64,000 bases of DNA from Pseudomonas maioricensis (GCF_022790535.1 NZ_LOHG01000007.1:176840-240839); one strand, 5' to 3'; shown: positions 1-9,448, numbered from the stretch's first letter. Translations and numbers: made by a program. The notes: generated from the letters alone by a model not told the origin.

Positions 1-59
1 TCGGCAGCTCCTACAGGTCTAGCGTTTGGCGCGAGACTGCGCGGCAGCTCCCACAGGTT
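1..59. repeat. REP-like palindromic element (partial)
   Basis: Two copies of a GGCAGCTCC(T/C)ACAGG-type end flank a GCGCGAGACTGCGC palindromic core. This is the usual look of Pseudomonas intergenic REP sequences. It sits just downstream of the leftward ribH and may extend beyond the left edge. Confidence 0.5.
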
Positions 60-91
60 CATCGCCAACCAGTGAGAGCGATACCAGTCAA

Positions 92-601
92 TCAGCCGAC
101 TTTCTTCTGCCCCTCAACGCGACGAATCGCACGTACTTTGGCGACGGTGTCAGCGCAGGTTTTCGCCGCTTCCTGGCCTTTGTGCAGGAAGTGCTCGAAG
201 AAGAATTTCAAATGCTCTTCACCAGCATGGAAGTGGTGTGGGGTCAGGACGACCGAGAACACTGGCACTTCGGTTTCCAACTGGACTTGCATCAACGCGC
301 TGACCACCGACTGGGCGACGAACTCGTGGCGATAGATTCCGCCGTCGACCACCAGCGCTGCGCCTACGATGCCCGCGTAACGGCCGCTGTTGGCCAGCAG
401 TTTGGCGTGCAGTGGGATTTCAAAGGCACCGCCGACTTCGAAGAAGTCGATGTCCGCTTCGGTGTAGCCATGGTTAGCCATTTCAGCGATGAAGCCGATT
501 TTGCTTTGATCGACAATATCCTTGTGCCAGCAGGCCTGGATAAAAGCGATACGCTCGTTCGCGTGATTCTTGGTTTTGCTATCGATTGCGGTGGGTTGCA
601 T
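92..601 (-). CDS. ribH: 6,7-dimethyl-8-ribityllumazine synthase (type II, RibH2-like)
   Basis: 169 aa, full length for the family. Lumazine synthase condenses 5-amino-6-ribitylaminouracil with 3,4-dihydroxy-2-butanone 4-phosphate, the penultimate step of riboflavin synthesis. The substrate-binding stretch GGAFEIPLHAK and the later LTPHHFH segment (about residues 121-127) are visible. GGAFEIP and the GGIYRHEFVA segment resemble the type II (RibH2) branch rather than the classical PGAFEIP form. The ATG is preceded by AGGAGA at good spacing. It stands alone, leftward, behind an FMN riboswitch, so it should be switched off when FMN is abundant. The family call is firm; the type II assignment is from memory of motifs. 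Confidence 0.93.
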   Translation of the reverse strand: MQPTAIDSKTKNHANERIAFIQACWHKDIVDQSKIGFIAEMANHGYTEADIDFFEVGGAFEIPLHAKLLANSGRYAGIVGAALVVDGGIYRHEFVAQSVVSALMQVQLETEVPVFSVVLTPHHFHAGEEHLKFFFEHFLHKGQEAAKTCADTVAKVRAIRRVEGQKKVG

Positions 602-730
602 CTGTTCTGTCTCCTGTCTATAAAAAAACAGGGCGCTTTGGATCGAATGGGAAGGTCAGGCTAAGCCCGGCAGTGATACGAACGAAATCCGGTCGTGACG
701 ATGCGCGATGCGTTGCGGTGGTGCCAATCC

Positions 731-870
731 CGTTCTCTCTTCATCCGGACTATGACCGTCGGCCCTGGGATCACACCAGGTCTGCTGACCTCGCTTTCGC
801 GAGCGCTCGCGGGCTAAACGCATTGCGCGTCATTACCGCCGGTGGGGAATCGCACCCCGCCCTGAGAACG
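731..870 (-). promoter_or_regulatory. FMN riboswitch (RFN element)
   Basis: Read leftward, the strand contains the conserved RFN blocks in order: AGGGCGGGGTGCGATTCCCC, ACCGGCGGT, GCCCGCGAGC, a GGTGTGATCCCA helix, GCCGACGGT, and AGTCCGGATGAAGAGA. The helix-closing TCTC and GAGA ends pair. The element begins about 270 nt upstream of the ribH ATG. Between it and ribH there is an imperfect GGGCTT/AAGCGCCC hairpin (about 631-668) followed by seven Ts at 622-628, immediately before the RBS. This looks like the expression platform (terminator), although I could not fold it. Confidence 0.95.
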
Positions 871-1054
871 TTGCCACCGAAACATTTCGGCGGCGGGCAT
901 TTTTTAACACAGTTTCTCTGAATGTGCTTGGACGTATTCCTACAGTTGCCCTGACTTTTTCTTATAAGTAAGCCTTGGAATTGCACATCAACGCCTTGAT
1001 TATTCTCATTCCACACCTCACAACTGAGGTTTGTCCTTATCAGGGAGCTTTATC

Positions 1055-2059
1055 GTGACGGCTATCGACTTGCGCAGTGACACAGTGACTCAGCCAACGC
1101 CCGGCATGCGTGCCGCCATGGCCTTGGCGCCGCTGGGCGACGATGTCTACGGCGAGGACCCGACGGTCAATCGTCTTGAGGCCTGGATGGCTGAGCAGCT
1201 TGGGTTTGCGGCTGCGCTGTTTGTCCCGACCGGCACGATGAGCAACCTGTTGGGCTTGATGGCTCATTGCGAGCGGGGTGACGAATACATCGTCGGCCAG
1301 CAGGCCCATACCTATAAATATGAAGGTGGCGGTGCCGCGGTGCTTGGCTCCATTCAGCCGCAGCCGCTGGAAAACCAGGCAGATGGCTCGCTGGATCTGG
1401 ATCAGGTGCTGGCGACCATCAAGCCGGACGATTTCCATTTTGCCCGCACCCGTTTGCTGGCTCTGGAAAACACCATGCAAGGTAAAGTGCTGCCGTTAAG
1501 CTATCTGGCGGCCGCCCGCAAATTTACTCGCAAGCATGGTCTGGCGCTGCATCTGGACGGGGCGCGTTTGTACAACGCCGCAGTCAAGCTGGGTGTAGAC
1601 GCGCGGGAAATTACTCAACACTTCGATTCCGTGTCGGTCTGCCTGTCCAAAGGTCTGGGGGCGCCGGTGGGGTCGGTGTTGTGCGGTTCTCAGGTGTTCA
1701 TCGACAAGGCTCGTCGCTTGCGCAAAATGGTCGGTGGCGGCATGCGTCAGGCCGGCATGCTGGCGGCGGCGGGGCTGTATGCGCTTGAACATCATGTTGA
1801 ACGCCTGGCTGATGACCACGCCAATGCGGCGTTTCTCGGTGCTGCCCTGGCAGAGCTGGGCTACCCGGTTGAGCCGGTGCACTCCAATATGGTCTACGTG
1901 CAGGTCGGTGAACGTGCTCAGGCACTGAAGACGTTCTGTGCCAAGCGAGGGATCATGCTCAGCGCTGCCCCCCGTTTGCGCATGATTACTCACCTGGATG
2001 TTTCCCGCGAACAACTCGAGACGGTAATCACAGCATTTGCTGACTTTTCCCGCACTTGA
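1055..2059 (+). CDS. ltaE: Low-specificity L-threonine aldolase (PLP)
   Basis: 334 aa, matching E. coli LtaE in length and nearly line by line: [16 protein letters not shown] at the N-terminus, [12 protein letters not shown], the [11 protein letters not shown] block and [12 protein letters not shown]. The PLP lysine is K199 in the [12 protein letters not shown] motif. The enzyme cleaves L-threonine and L-allo-threonine to glycine and acetaldehyde in the cytosol. A TTG at 1031 would add eight residues, but the GTG at 1055 has CAGGGAG seven bases upstream and gives the canonical start, so I prefer it. It is monocistronic, facing away from ribH. Confidence 0.93.
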   Translation: MTAIDLRSDTVTQPTPGMRAAMALAPLGDDVYGEDPTVNRLEAWMAEQLGFAAALFVPTGTMSNLLGLMAHCERGDEYIVGQQAHTYKYEGGGAAVLGSIQPQPLENQADGSLDLDQVLATIKPDDFHFARTRLLALENTMQGKVLPLSYLAAARKFTRKHGLALHLDGARLYNAAVKLGVDAREITQHFDSVSVCLSKGLGAPVGSVLCGSQVFIDKARRLRKMVGGGMRQAGMLAAAGLYALEHHVERLADDHANAAFLGAALAELGYPVEPVHSNMVYVQVGERAQALKTFCAKRGIMLSAAPRLRMITHLDVSREQLETVITAFADFSRT

Positions 2060-2101
2060 GGTGCCGATAGTCCAGTAGCTTTGTTCTATCGTACAAACAC
2101 A

Positions 2102-2130
2102 CTGTACCGTTGACGCAACGCCTATATAAT
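2102..2130 (+). promoter_or_regulatory. Probable alaS promoter
   Basis: A consensus -10 TATAAT (2125-2130, within TATATAATGC) lies 74 bases before the alaS ATG. The nearby TTGACG at 2110-2115 is too close (9 bp) to be its -35, so the -35 must be a weak match near 2102-2107. Confidence 0.45.
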
Positions 2131-2203
2131 GCGGCCCTTTGCCGTCGCTACGTCACATGACGTTTTGCACTTGCCTCTGGCCGCAGTCTCCGTGGAAGAA
2201 CCT

Positions 2204-4828
2204 ATGAAAAGCGCAGAAATCCGTGAAGCCTTCCTTGGCTTCTTCGAAGAGCAAGGCCACACCCGTGTAGCCTCAAGCTCCTTGATTCCGGGCAACGACC
2301 CGACCCTGCTGTTCACCAACGCAGGTATGAACCAGTTCAAGGACTGCTTCCTGGGCCAGGAAAAGCGAGCCTATACCCGTGCAGTGACCAGCCAGAAATG
2401 TGTGCGTGCCGGTGGCAAGCACAATGACCTGGAAAACGTCGGCTACACCGCGCGGCACCACACATTCTTCGAAATGCTGGGCAACTTCAGCTTCGGTGAT
2501 TACTTCAAGCGTGATGCGATCACTTACGCCTGGACCTTCCTGACTTCGGAAAAATGGCTGAACCTGCCCAAGGACAAACTCTGGGTAACGGTCTACGCCA
2601 GCGACGACGAGGCCTACGATATCTGGACCAAGGACATCGGCGTACCGGCCGAGCGTATGGTTCGTATCGGTGACAACAAAGGCGCGCCGTACGCGTCCGA
2701 CAACTTCTGGACCATGGGCGATACAGGGCCGTGTGGTCCTTGCACCGAGATTTTCTTCGATCACGGTCCTGAAATCTGGGGTGGTCCACCGGGCTCGCCG
2801 GAAGAAGACGGCGATCGTTACATCGAAATCTGGAACAACGTTTTCATGCAGTTCAACCGCACCGCTGACGGCGTGTTGCACCCGCTGCCTGCGCCCTCAG
2901 TAGACACCGGTATGGGCCTTGAGCGTGTCAGTGCTGTTCTGCAGCATGTGAACTCCAACTACGAAATCGACCTGTTCCAGAGCTTGCTGGCCGCAGCAGC
3001 GAAAGCCATTGGTTGCAGCAACGACAATCAGGCATCGCTGAAAGTTGTGGCCGACCACATTCGTTCTTGCGGCTTCCTGATCGCTGATGGCGTGCTGCCG
3101 TCTAATGAAGGCCGCGGTTATGTGCTGCGTCGCATCATTCGTCGCGCCTGCCGTCACGGCAACAAGCTGGGCGCCAAAGGCAGCTTCTTCTACCAGATCG
3201 TCGCTGCGCTGGTTGCCGAGATGGGTACTGCGTTCCCTGAGCTGGTTCAGCAACAGGCGCACATCGAGCGGGTACTCAAGGCCGAAGAAGAGCAGTTCGC
3301 CAAGACTCTGGAACAGGGCCTGAAAATCCTCGAGCAGGATCTGGCTGAGCTCAAAGGCAACGTCGTACCGGGTGACGTAGTGTTCAAACTCTACGACACC
3401 TACGGGTTCCCAATGGACCTGACCGGTGACATCGCTCGTGAGCGTAACCTGACTCTCGACGAGGAAGGTTTCGAGCGCGAGATGGATGCTCAACGTGTTC
3501 GTGCCCGTTCCGCCAGTTCGTTCGGTATGGACTACAACAGCCTTGTCAAAGTCGACGTGGCAACAGAGTTCACCGGCTACACCGCAACTCGTGGCGAAGC
3601 CAAAATCGTCGCGCTCTATAAAGAAGGCCAGAAAGTTGAGCAACTGAACGAAGGCGAAGAGGGCGTCGTAGTCCTTGATAAGACCCCGTTCTACGCTGAG
3701 TCCGGTGGCCAGATTGGCGATGGCGGCTCCCTCCTCGCTGGCGCGACGCGTTTCGACGTTCGTGACACCACCAAAACCGGTGGTGCATTCCTGCATCACG
3801 GCGTTGTGGCTGCCGGCACATTGACGGTTGGCGCGTCGGTCGATACCGAAGTGGACGCCGAGGTACGCAACGCGACGGCGTTGAACCACTCCGCGACTCA
3901 CTTGCTGCACGCAGCCTTGCGTCAGGTGTTGGGCGAGCACGTCCAGCAGAAAGGTTCGTTGGTTGACAGTCAACGCCTGCGCTTTGACTTCAGCCATTTT
4001 GAAGCGATCAAGCCTGAGCAACTGAAAGCGCTGGAAGACATCGTCAACGCCGAAATCCGCAAGAACACCGCAGTCGAGACGGTCGAAACCGATATCGAAA
4101 CGGCAAAGGCGCGTGGTGCCATGGCACTGTTTGGCGAGAAGTACGGCGACAGCGTGCGCGTGCTGAGCATGGGCGGTGATTTCTCCGTCGAGCTGTGCGG
4201 CGGCATTCACGCCAATCGCACTGGCGACATCGCGGTATTCAAGATTGTCAGCGAAGGCGGCGTGGCCGCTGGCGTTCGACGCATTGAGGCAGTCACCGGC
4301 GCAGCGGCGCTGGGTTATCTCAATGCAGCGGAAGATCAGCTCAAGGACGCCGCGACACTGGTCAAAGGCAACCGCGAGAATCTGTTGGACAAGCTGACGG
4401 CTGTGCTTGAGCGCAACCGTCTGCTGGAAAAACAACTGGAGCAATTGCAGGCCAAGGCGGCCAGCGCAGCGGGCGACGATCTGTTTTCCTCGGCACTGGA
4501 TGTCAAAGGCGTGAAAGTGCTGGCCGTGCGCCTGGACGGTCAGGATGGCAAAGCGCTGCTGGCGCTTGTCGATCAGTTGAAGAACAAACTCGGTCGCGCA
4601 GTGATCCTGCTCGGCAGTGTGCATGAAGACAAGGTCGTACTGGTTGCGGGCGTAACCAAGGACCTGACTGGCCAACTCAAAGCCGGTGATTTGATGAAAC
4701 AGGCTGCTGCGGCCGTAGGTGGTAAAGGCGGCGGTCGTCCTGACATGGCGCAAGGTGGCGGTGTGGATGCAGGTGCGCTGGATGCAGCGCTGGCGTTGAC
4801 CGTGCCTTTCGTCGAGCAGGGTATTTAA
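2204..4828 (+). CDS. alaS: Alanyl-tRNA synthetase
   Basis: 874 aa, the usual bacterial length. The class II catalytic core begins [17 protein letters not shown] and includes [20 protein letters not shown]. The editing domain has its zinc ligands H562 and H566 in HSATH, and C665 and H669 in the CGGIH motif. The C-terminal region has a coiled coil (about residues 735-765) and a glycine-rich C-Ala domain. It charges tRNA-Ala with alanine and clears mischarged Ser and Gly. An upstream in-frame ATG at 2129 overlaps the -10 box and lacks an RBS, so I chose 2204, which has GGAAG upstream. The alaS-lysC-rsmA order is conserved in pseudomonads. Confidence 0.98.
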   Translation: MKSAEIREAFLGFFEEQGHTRVASSSLIPGNDPTLLFTNAGMNQFKDCFLGQEKRAYTRAVTSQKCVRAGGKHNDLENVGYTARHHTFFEMLGNFSFGDYFKRDAITYAWTFLTSEKWLNLPKDKLWVTVYASDDEAYDIWTKDIGVPAERMVRIGDNKGAPYASDNFWTMGDTGPCGPCTEIFFDHGPEIWGGPPGSPEEDGDRYIEIWNNVFMQFNRTADGVLHPLPAPSVDTGMGLERVSAVLQHVNSNYEIDLFQSLLAAAAKAIGCSNDNQASLKVVADHIRSCGFLIADGVLPSNEGRGYVLRRIIRRACRHGNKLGAKGSFFYQIVAALVAEMGTAFPELVQQQAHIERVLKAEEEQFAKTLEQGLKILEQDLAELKGNVVPGDVVFKLYDTYGFPMDLTGDIARERNLTLDEEGFEREMDAQRVRARSASSFGMDYNSLVKVDVATEFTGYTATRGEAKIVALYKEGQKVEQLNEGEEGVVVLDKTPFYAESGGQIGDGGSLLAGATRFDVRDTTKTGGAFLHHGVVAAGTLTVGASVDTEVDAEVRNATALNHSATHLLHAALRQVLGEHVQQKGSLVDSQRLRFDFSHFEAIKPEQLKALEDIVNAEIRKNTAVETVETDIETAKARGAMALFGEKYGDSVRVLSMGGDFSVELCGGIHANRTGDIAVFKIVSEGGVAAGVRRIEAVTGAAALGYLNAAEDQLKDAATLVKGNRENLLDKLTAVLERNRLLEKQLEQLQAKAASAAGDDLFSSALDVKGVKVLAVRLDGQDGKALLALVDQLKNKLGRAVILLGSVHEDKVVLVAGVTKDLTGQLKAGDLMKQAAAAVGGKGGGRPDMAQGGGVDAGALDAALALTVPFVEQGI

Positions 4829-4837
4829 GTCGACCTT

Positions 4838-4870
4838 CCGGAGCTGCCGCGTACCGATGCGGCAGTCCGG
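4838..4870. other. Hairpin in alaS-lysC spacer
   Basis: Arms CCGGAGCTGCCGC and GCGGCAGTCCGG pair with one bulged base around an 8-nt loop. No T-run follows, so it could be an mRNA processing or stability structure, or a partial REP, rather than a terminator. Confidence 0.4.
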
Positions 4871-4924
4871 CGCTTGGATTTAACGTTTAATGGGCGCCCT
4901 TAATCGGGCAGAGGCGGCTTTGAG

Positions 4925-6157
4925 ATGGCTTTGATCGTACAGAAATTTGGAGGCACCTCGGTGGGCTCTGTAGAGCGTATCGAGCAGGTTGCCGACAAGG
5001 TTAAGAAATTCCGTGAGCAGGGCGACGACCTGGTGGTTGTGCTTTCTGCCATGAGTGGTGAAACCAATCGTCTGATCGACCTTGCCAGGCAGATCAGCGA
5101 TCAGCCGGTTCCTCGCGAGCTGGACGTGATCGTTTCCACGGGTGAGCAGGTGACGATTGCCCTGTTGGCCATGGCGCTGATGAAGCGTGGCGTGCCAGCA
5201 GTGTCTTACACCGGTAATCAGGTTCGTATTCTGACGGACAGCGCGCATAACAAGGCGCGTATTCTGCAGATCGACGATCAGAAAATTCGTGCAGACCTGA
5301 AGGCTGGCCGTGTTGTTGTGGTCGCCGGTTTCCAGGGTGTGGACGAGAACGGCAATATCACGACCCTGGGTCGTGGCGGTTCGGACACCACCGGCGTGGC
5401 GTTGGCCGCTGCGCTGAAGGCCGATGAGTGCCAGATCTATACGGATGTTGACGGTGTTTACACCACCGACCCGCGCGTGGTTTCCCAGGCACAGCGCCTG
5501 GACAAGATTACCTTCGAAGAGATGCTGGAAATGGCCAGCCTCGGTTCCAAGGTATTGCAGATCCGTGCGGTGGAATTTGCCGGCAAGTACAACGTCCCGC
5601 TGCGCGTATTGCACAGCTTCAAGGAGGGTCCAGGGACCCTCATTACCATTGATGAAGAGGAATCCATGGAACAGCCGATCATTTCCGGCATCGCTTTCAA
5701 CCGCGATGAAGCCAAGCTGACCATCCGTGGCGTGCCAGACACCCCGGGTGTGGCGTTCAAAATTCTCGGCCCAATCAGTGCCGCGAACATCGAAGTCGAC
5801 ATGATCGTGCAGAACGTTGCGCACGATAACACTACCGACTTCACCTTCACCGTACACCGCAATGACTACCAGGCTGCCTTGCAGGTGCTGGAAACGACTG
5901 CGCGTGAAATCAGTGCGCGTGAAGTGATTGGCGATACCAAGATCGCCAAGGTGTCGATTGTGGGTGTTGGCATGCGTTCTCACGCAGGTGTAGCCAGCCG
6001 CATGTTCGAATCGCTGGCCAAGGAAAGCATCAATATCCAGATGATCTCGACGTCGGAAATCAAGGTTTCCGTGGTAATCGAGGAGAAGTACCTGGAGCTG
6101 GCAGTGCGTGCACTGCATACGGCCTTTGAGCTGGATGCCCCTCGACAGGGTGAGTGA
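4925..6157 (+). CDS. lysC: Aspartate kinase (feedback-regulated, ACT domains)
   Basis: 410 aa, typical for monofunctional aspartokinase. It phosphorylates aspartate at the entry to Lys, Thr, Met and diaminopimelate synthesis. Seen: the N-terminal kinase signature VQKFGGTSVGS (residues 5-15), the GRGGSDTT nucleotide/aspartate motif near 142-149, and two ACT domains from about 265 to the end (GVPDTPGVAFKILG and GVGMRSHAGVASRMF). The ACT domains are the known site of lysine/threonine feedback. The ATG at 4925 gives the family-standard MALIVQKFGG start. It lies 96 nt after alaS with only a hairpin between, so co-transcription is possible. See the internal start at 5666. Confidence 0.97.
   Translation: MALIVQKFGGTSVGSVERIEQVADKVKKFREQGDDLVVVLSAMSGETNRLIDLARQISDQPVPRELDVIVSTGEQVTIALLAMALMKRGVPAVSYTGNQVRILTDSAHNKARILQIDDQKIRADLKAGRVVVVAGFQGVDENGNITTLGRGGSDTTGVALAAALKADECQIYTDVDGVYTTDPRVVSQAQRLDKITFEEMLEMASLGSKVLQIRAVEFAGKYNVPLRVLHSFKEGPGTLITIDEEESMEQPIISGIAFNRDEAKLTIRGVPDTPGVAFKILGPISAANIEVDMIVQNVAHDNTTDFTFTVHRNDYQAALQVLETTAREISAREVIGDTKIAKVSIVGVGMRSHAGVASRMFESLAKESINIQMISTSEIKVSVVIEEKYLELAVRALHTAFELDAPRQGE
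5652..5668 (+). promoter_or_regulatory. Internal RBS and ATG for a possible LysC beta subunit
   Basis: Inside lysC, GAAGAGGA precedes an in-frame ATG (5666) at good spacing. The resulting 163-aa product would begin MEQPIISGIAFNRDEAK and contain just the two ACT domains. This matches the place where alpha2beta2 aspartokinases such as those of Corynebacterium and Bacillus start their beta subunit. Use of the site here is inferred. Confidence 0.5.
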
Positions 6158-6168
6158 TGTATCGGCCG

Positions 6169-6202
6169 GGGGCGCAGTCTGACTGCGCCCCTTGCGTTTT
6201 TA
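6169..6202 (+). terminator. Rho-independent terminator after lysC
   Basis: GGGGCGCAG and CTGCGCCCC form a 9-bp GC-rich stem with loop TCTGA, followed by TTGCGTTTTT. It separates lysC from rsmA. Confidence 0.7.
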
Positions 6203-6326
6203 CCGGGCGCAAACTGTTCTTTTGCTTTCGCCGGTCGATACTCTGGTTACAACCGCGATGAACTCGCGGGCGTCGCCTTTGGTTTGCAGACTGTTGTCCC
6301 TGAATGTATTGCTTGAGGAGAAAGGT

Positions 6327-6515
6327 ATGCTGATTCTGACTCGTCGGTGCGCAGAGAGCCTGATCATTGGTGATGGAGAAATCACCGTGACCGTGCTTGG
6401 CGTCAAAGGTAATCAGGTGCGTATCGGTGTCAACGCACCCAAGGAAGTCGCTGTCCATCGTGAAGAGATTTACCTGCGCATCAAGAAAGAGAAGGACGAA
6501 GAACCAAGCCATTAA
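6327..6515 (+). CDS. rsmA: Carbon storage / secondary metabolism regulator RsmA (CsrA)
   Basis: 62 aa. A homodimeric RNA-binding protein that blocks translation by binding GGA motifs in leaders and is itself titrated by RsmY/RsmZ-type sRNAs. The sequence reads [19 protein letters not shown], then [20 protein letters not shown] and VAVHREEIY, with the RNA-contacting arginine in VHREE. It has one extra residue in the loop after GDGE compared with E. coli CsrA, and C8/A9 where the classical protein has VG. The ATG at 6327 has GAGGAGAAAGG upstream; longer in-frame starts are ignored because they break the family N-terminus. It lies between lysC and tRNA-Ser, the conserved position. Confidence 0.97.
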   Translation: MLILTRRCAESLIIGDGEITVTVLGVKGNQVRIGVNAPKEVAVHREEIYLRIKKEKDEEPSH

Positions 6516-6534
6516 TTTTTATTGAATTTTTGGT

Positions 6535-6563
6535 TTGCAAACGGGGAAAAGGGTGGTTATTAT
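6535..6563 (+). promoter_or_regulatory. tRNA-Ser promoter
   Basis: TTGCAA (-35) and TATTAT (-10) are separated by 17 bp and sit 15 bp before the mature tRNA 5' end. The spacing fits a stable RNA promoter. Confidence 0.65.
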
Positions 6564-6577
6564 ACGCCCCGTGTTGC

Positions 6578-6668
6578 GGAGAGCTGGCCGAGTGGCCGAA
6601 GGCGCTCCCCTGCTAAGGGAGTACACCTCACAAGGGTGTCGGGGGTTCGAATCCCCCGTTCTCCGCCA
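6578..6668 (+). tRNA. tRNA-Ser (GCT)
   Basis: 91 nt class II tRNA. The acceptor GGAGAGC pairs with GTTCTCC, followed by discriminator G and encoded CCA. The anticodon loop CTGCTAA gives GCT, reading AGC/AGU. A long variable arm and GGTTCGAATCC T-arm are present. Confidence 0.97.
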
Positions 6669-6734
6669 TTATTTGCGTAGTACGTTTTATCTGGCTTTAA
6701 TCGGTAAGTTGTTGAATTTACTAGAAAAAAGTTC

Positions 6735-6762
6735 TTGACCAAAAGATTAGACGGCCTATAAT
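6735..6762 (+). promoter_or_regulatory. tRNA-Arg promoter
   Basis: TTGACC (-35) and TATAAT (-10) with a 16-bp spacer and a GC-rich discriminator (GCGCGG), just before the first tRNA-Arg. It probably drives both copies. Confidence 0.8.
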
Positions 6763-6776
6763 GCGCGGCAACAAAT

Positions 6777-6853
6777 GCACTCGTAGCTCAGCTGGATAGA
6801 GTACTCGGCTACGAACCGAGCGGTCACAGGTTCGAATCCTGTCGAGTGCACCA
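6777..6853 (+). tRNA. tRNA-Arg (ACG), copy 1
   Basis: 77 nt with a GCACTCG/CGAGTGC acceptor stem, anticodon loop CTACGAA (ACG, wobble-edited to ICG in bacteria by TadA), a GGTTCGAATCC T-arm and encoded CCA. Confidence 0.98.
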
Positions 6854-6925
6854 TTTAAGAGTTGTTTGCAGTAATGCAAGTGACTTTGTTGTAACCAGCG
6901 GTGATCTGGTTTATCAAGCGCTAAT

Positions 6926-7002
6926 GCACTCGTAGCTCAGCTGGATAGAGTACTCGGCTACGAACCGAGCGGTCACAGGTTCGAATCCTGTCGAGTGCAC
7001 CA
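6926..7002 (+). tRNA. tRNA-Arg (ACG), copy 2
   Basis: Identical in sequence to the copy at 6777-6853. The 72-nt spacer has no obvious promoter of its own, so a tandem transcript is likely. Confidence 0.98.
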
Positions 7003-7008
7003 AACACC

Positions 7009-7040
7009 AAAAAGCCCGTATCGTCTGATACGGGCTTTTT
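7009..7040. terminator. Bidirectional terminator
   Basis: AAAAAGCCCGTA-TCGTCTGA-TACGGGCTTTTT. A-run and T-run flank a perfect stem, so it serves both the rightward tRNA transcript and the leftward gene ending at 7046. Confidence 0.9.
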
Positions 7041-7045
7041 GCTTT

Positions 7046-7549
7046 CTAGCGTTTGCCCTTCACGCAATCATGTTCGTCAAAGGTCACCTGGCTGCTACGA
7101 CCTTTCTTCTCGTGATAGACATATCGCGTCTCGCCATTTCTGCTCACCACTTTGTCAGGTCTGCCCAGTAAGCTTTCAACATCCTTGCGCGTCATGCCGG
7201 GTGGCGTCTGCTGATTGATGATCGCTCGTCGGCGCTGCTCGGCATTCAGGCGGTTGCCGCACCCGTCGTCGCGCTGGCCCACGACCACCAGTTCTTTCTC
7301 TCGTGCAGCCTGTGCTGGCTTGCGATTGGTGTTGTCGGGTTGTCCGGCGCCTGGAAGCAGGGGGATGACAGTGCCAGGCGGGGCGTTGTATGCCTTTTGC
7401 CATTGCACGTTGTGATCACTTGGGCAGCCCAGGGACGTGAAGGTAATGTTGCCATCCGCGTCCTCGCAGCGCTGAACGCTGGATGCCTGGATAAGCGCGG
7501 ATGAGCAGAGCAGGGCGAACCCCAAAAGAACGGCGGACCTGTATCGCAT
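7046..7549 (-). CDS. Secreted DUF4124-like protein
   Basis: 167 aa with a clear signal peptide (hydrophobic stretch to about residue 22, LIQASS), so it is periplasmic or envelope. Residues 25-45 (QRCEDADGNITFTSLGCP) resemble the DUF4124 motif common in Pseudomonas envelope proteins. The C-terminal part (about 113-160, PPGMTRKDVESLLGRPDKV) resembles the SmpA/OmlA-type fold, which binds outer-membrane assembly partners. The middle is charged and low-complexity. No reaction can be assigned. It stands alone, leftward, sharing the terminator with the tRNA operon. Confidence 0.8.
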   Translation of the reverse strand: MRYRSAVLLGFALLCSSALIQASSVQRCEDADGNITFTSLGCPSDHNVQWQKAYNAPPGTVIPLLPGAGQPDNTNRKPAQAAREKELVVVGQRDDGCGNRLNAEQRRRAIINQQTPPGMTRKDVESLLGRPDKVVSRNGETRYVYHEKKGRSSQVTFDEHDCVKGKR

Positions 7550-7868
7550 TCTGGTGTCTTCCTTGACGGGGGTTGAACAAGCCTAGCCGAGTCATTTCAC
7601 TGGATGACGTGTTTTCTTGGCGGGATGTGTCGTCCCAGCTCTATTGCCGCATCAATGATTAACTTTGTGTTGCAACCGCTTGTTCTAGCCAGAATTTTGT
7701 AGCGTGCAATGTGGCCAAGCGGTGTATGATTGCGCCCGTCAGCCCCGCCGGGGCTTATGGAATACCTCCATGGACTTACCCAGTAGTTACTCAACAGTTT
7801 CTTTCAGCAATCATGCATTAACTGATTGATCTCCCGGCGTGCTCCGCTGCTGGGAGTGGAGTTCGCCT
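7550..7868 (+). other. Intergenic region and mgtE leader
   Basis: 319 nt without a gene I can support. It holds an AGCCC-CGCCG-GGGCT hairpin (7741-7755) and the GGGAGTGGAG RBS of mgtE. The long leader before a magnesium channel could be regulatory, but I see no recognisable M-box or other Mg2+ riboswitch. Confidence 0.4.
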
Positions 7869-9311
7869 ATGTCCGAAATCGAAGTAAAAAAAACGCAGGA
7901 TAGTTTGCAGGATCGTCTGGCTCAGGTTATCGAGCTCCTGCAGCGCCAGCGTGTTGTTGAAGATCTGACCCATCGTCAGGAAGGTCAGAATCAAGACCGT
8001 GTAGAAAATCTGGTTCACCGGCAGAACCTTGTCGAGTTGCAACGCAAGCTCGATGACCTTCACTCCGCCGACGTCGCCTACATCCTGGAAGCATTGCCAC
8101 TCGAAGATCGTCTGACGGTCTGGCAGTTGGTCAAGGCTGAGCGCGACGGCGACATCCTTCTGGAAGTATCCGACTCCGTTCGGGAAACGCTGATCGCCGA
8201 CATGGACGATCACGAGCTGCTGGCTGCTGCCAAGGAAATGGACGCCGACGAACTGGCCGACCTTGCACCCGAGCTGCCGCGCGATGTCGTCCATGAACTG
8301 ATGGAGGCTCTGGATACCCAGCAGCGCGAGCGTGTCCGTTCTGCCCTGTCGTATGAAGAAGAGCAAGTCGGCGCCCTGATGGACTTCGAGATGGTCACCA
8401 TCCGTGAAGACGTCAGCCTGGAAGTCGTACTGCGTTACCTGCGTCGTCTGAAAGAGCTGCCGGGGCATACCGACAAGTTGTTCGTGGTTGACTACGATGG
8501 CGTGCTGAAGGGTGTGCTGCCCATCAAGCGCTTGCTGGTCAATGACCCTGATAAACAGGTTTCGGAAATCATGGCCAATGATCCGGTGAGTTTTCACCCG
8601 GATGGCGATGCCTATGAAGCTGCGCAGGCGTTCGAGCGATATGACCTTATTTCCTCGCCGGTGGTGGATAAGAACGGCAAGCTGATCGGCCGTCTGACCA
8701 TCGACGAAATGGTTGACCTCATTCGTGAGGAGAGCGAAACCGAAGTCCTCAACATGGCGGGTTTGCGCGAAGAGGAAGATATTTTCGCCTCCGTCTGGCG
8801 TTCGCTTCGCAACCGTTGGGCGTGGCTGGCAATCAACCTGATCACCGCCTTTCTGGCGTCGCGTGTCATTGGTCTGTTTGAAGGCTCTATCGAGAAGCTC
8901 GTGGCGCTGGCTGCGCTGATGCCGATCGTTGCCGGTATTGGCGGTAACTCCGGTAATCAGACGATTACGATGATTGTGCGCGCCATGGCACTTGACCAGG
9001 TCAATACCGGTAACACCAAGCGACTGCTGCGCAAGGAGTTGGGTGTGGGCCTTGTCAACGGCCTGGTGTGGGGTGGGGTAATTGGTGTGGTGGCCTATTT
9101 GCTCTACGGCAGCTGGTCGTTAGGCGTGGTCATGACCGCTGCAATGACACTCAACCTGCTGCTCGCGGCCTTGATGGGGGTGACCATACCGATGGCGCTT
9201 TCCAAATTCGGGCGCGATCCGGCGATGGGTGCAAGCGTCATGATTACTGCGGTGACCGACAGTGGTGGCTTCTTCATTTTCCTCGGCCTCGCGACAATCT
9301 TCCTGCTTTAG
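7869..9311 (+). CDS. mgtE: Magnesium transporter MgtE
   Basis: 480 aa. MgtE is a homodimeric inner-membrane Mg2+ channel whose cytosolic domains close the pore at high Mg2+. The order is canonical: an N-terminal helical MgtE_N domain (about 45-150, with HSADVAYILEALPLEDR), two CBS domains (about 155-280), and five membrane helices from about 310 to the end. The pore-proximal signature ALMPIVAGIGGNSGNQT is intact. The ATG at 7869 follows GGGAGTGGAG. The gene is monocistronic with its own terminator. Confidence 0.95.
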   Translation: MSEIEVKKTQDSLQDRLAQVIELLQRQRVVEDLTHRQEGQNQDRVENLVHRQNLVELQRKLDDLHSADVAYILEALPLEDRLTVWQLVKAERDGDILLEVSDSVRETLIADMDDHELLAAAKEMDADELADLAPELPRDVVHELMEALDTQQRERVRSALSYEEEQVGALMDFEMVTIREDVSLEVVLRYLRRLKELPGHTDKLFVVDYDGVLKGVLPIKRLLVNDPDKQVSEIMANDPVSFHPDGDAYEAAQAFERYDLISSPVVDKNGKLIGRLTIDEMVDLIREESETEVLNMAGLREEEDIFASVWRSLRNRWAWLAINLITAFLASRVIGLFEGSIEKLVALAALMPIVAGIGGNSGNQTITMIVRAMALDQVNTGNTKRLLRKELGVGLVNGLVWGGVIGVVAYLLYGSWSLGVVMTAAMTLNLLLAALMGVTIPMALSKFGRDPAMGASVMITAVTDSGGFFIFLGLATIFLL

Positions 9312-9326
9312 TTGCTTTTGCTGCAT

Positions 9327-9357
9327 AAAAAAACCGCCCCTTGAGGCGGTTTTTTTA
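9327..9357 (+). terminator. mgtE terminator
   Basis: AAACCGCC-CCTTGA-GGCGGTTTTTTT directly after the mgtE stop codon. Confidence 0.9.
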
Positions 9358-9421
9358 TGATTCGCGGAAATGTCTTACAGCAAAGCACTACAAATAAAAA
9401 AGCAAATAAAAAGCCGCGAAT

Positions 9422-9448
9422 AAAAAAAGCCAGCAATTATGCTGGCTT
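9422..9448 (-). terminator. amrZ terminator
   Basis: Read leftward: AAGCCAGC-ATAATT-GCTGGCTT followed by a long T-run, 20 bp past the amrZ stop. Confidence 0.88.

Noticed and set aside
2110..2130. TTGACG/TATAAT as a complete alaS promoter
   Set aside because: The spacing is only 9 bp, so the two boxes cannot work together.
2897..4753. 618-codon open frame opposite alaS
   Set aside because: A shadow of alaS on the opposite strand caused by GC-rich codon structure; no start signal and no homology I recognise.
4880..6118. 412-codon open frame opposite lysC
   Set aside because: Antisense shadow of a strongly conserved gene.
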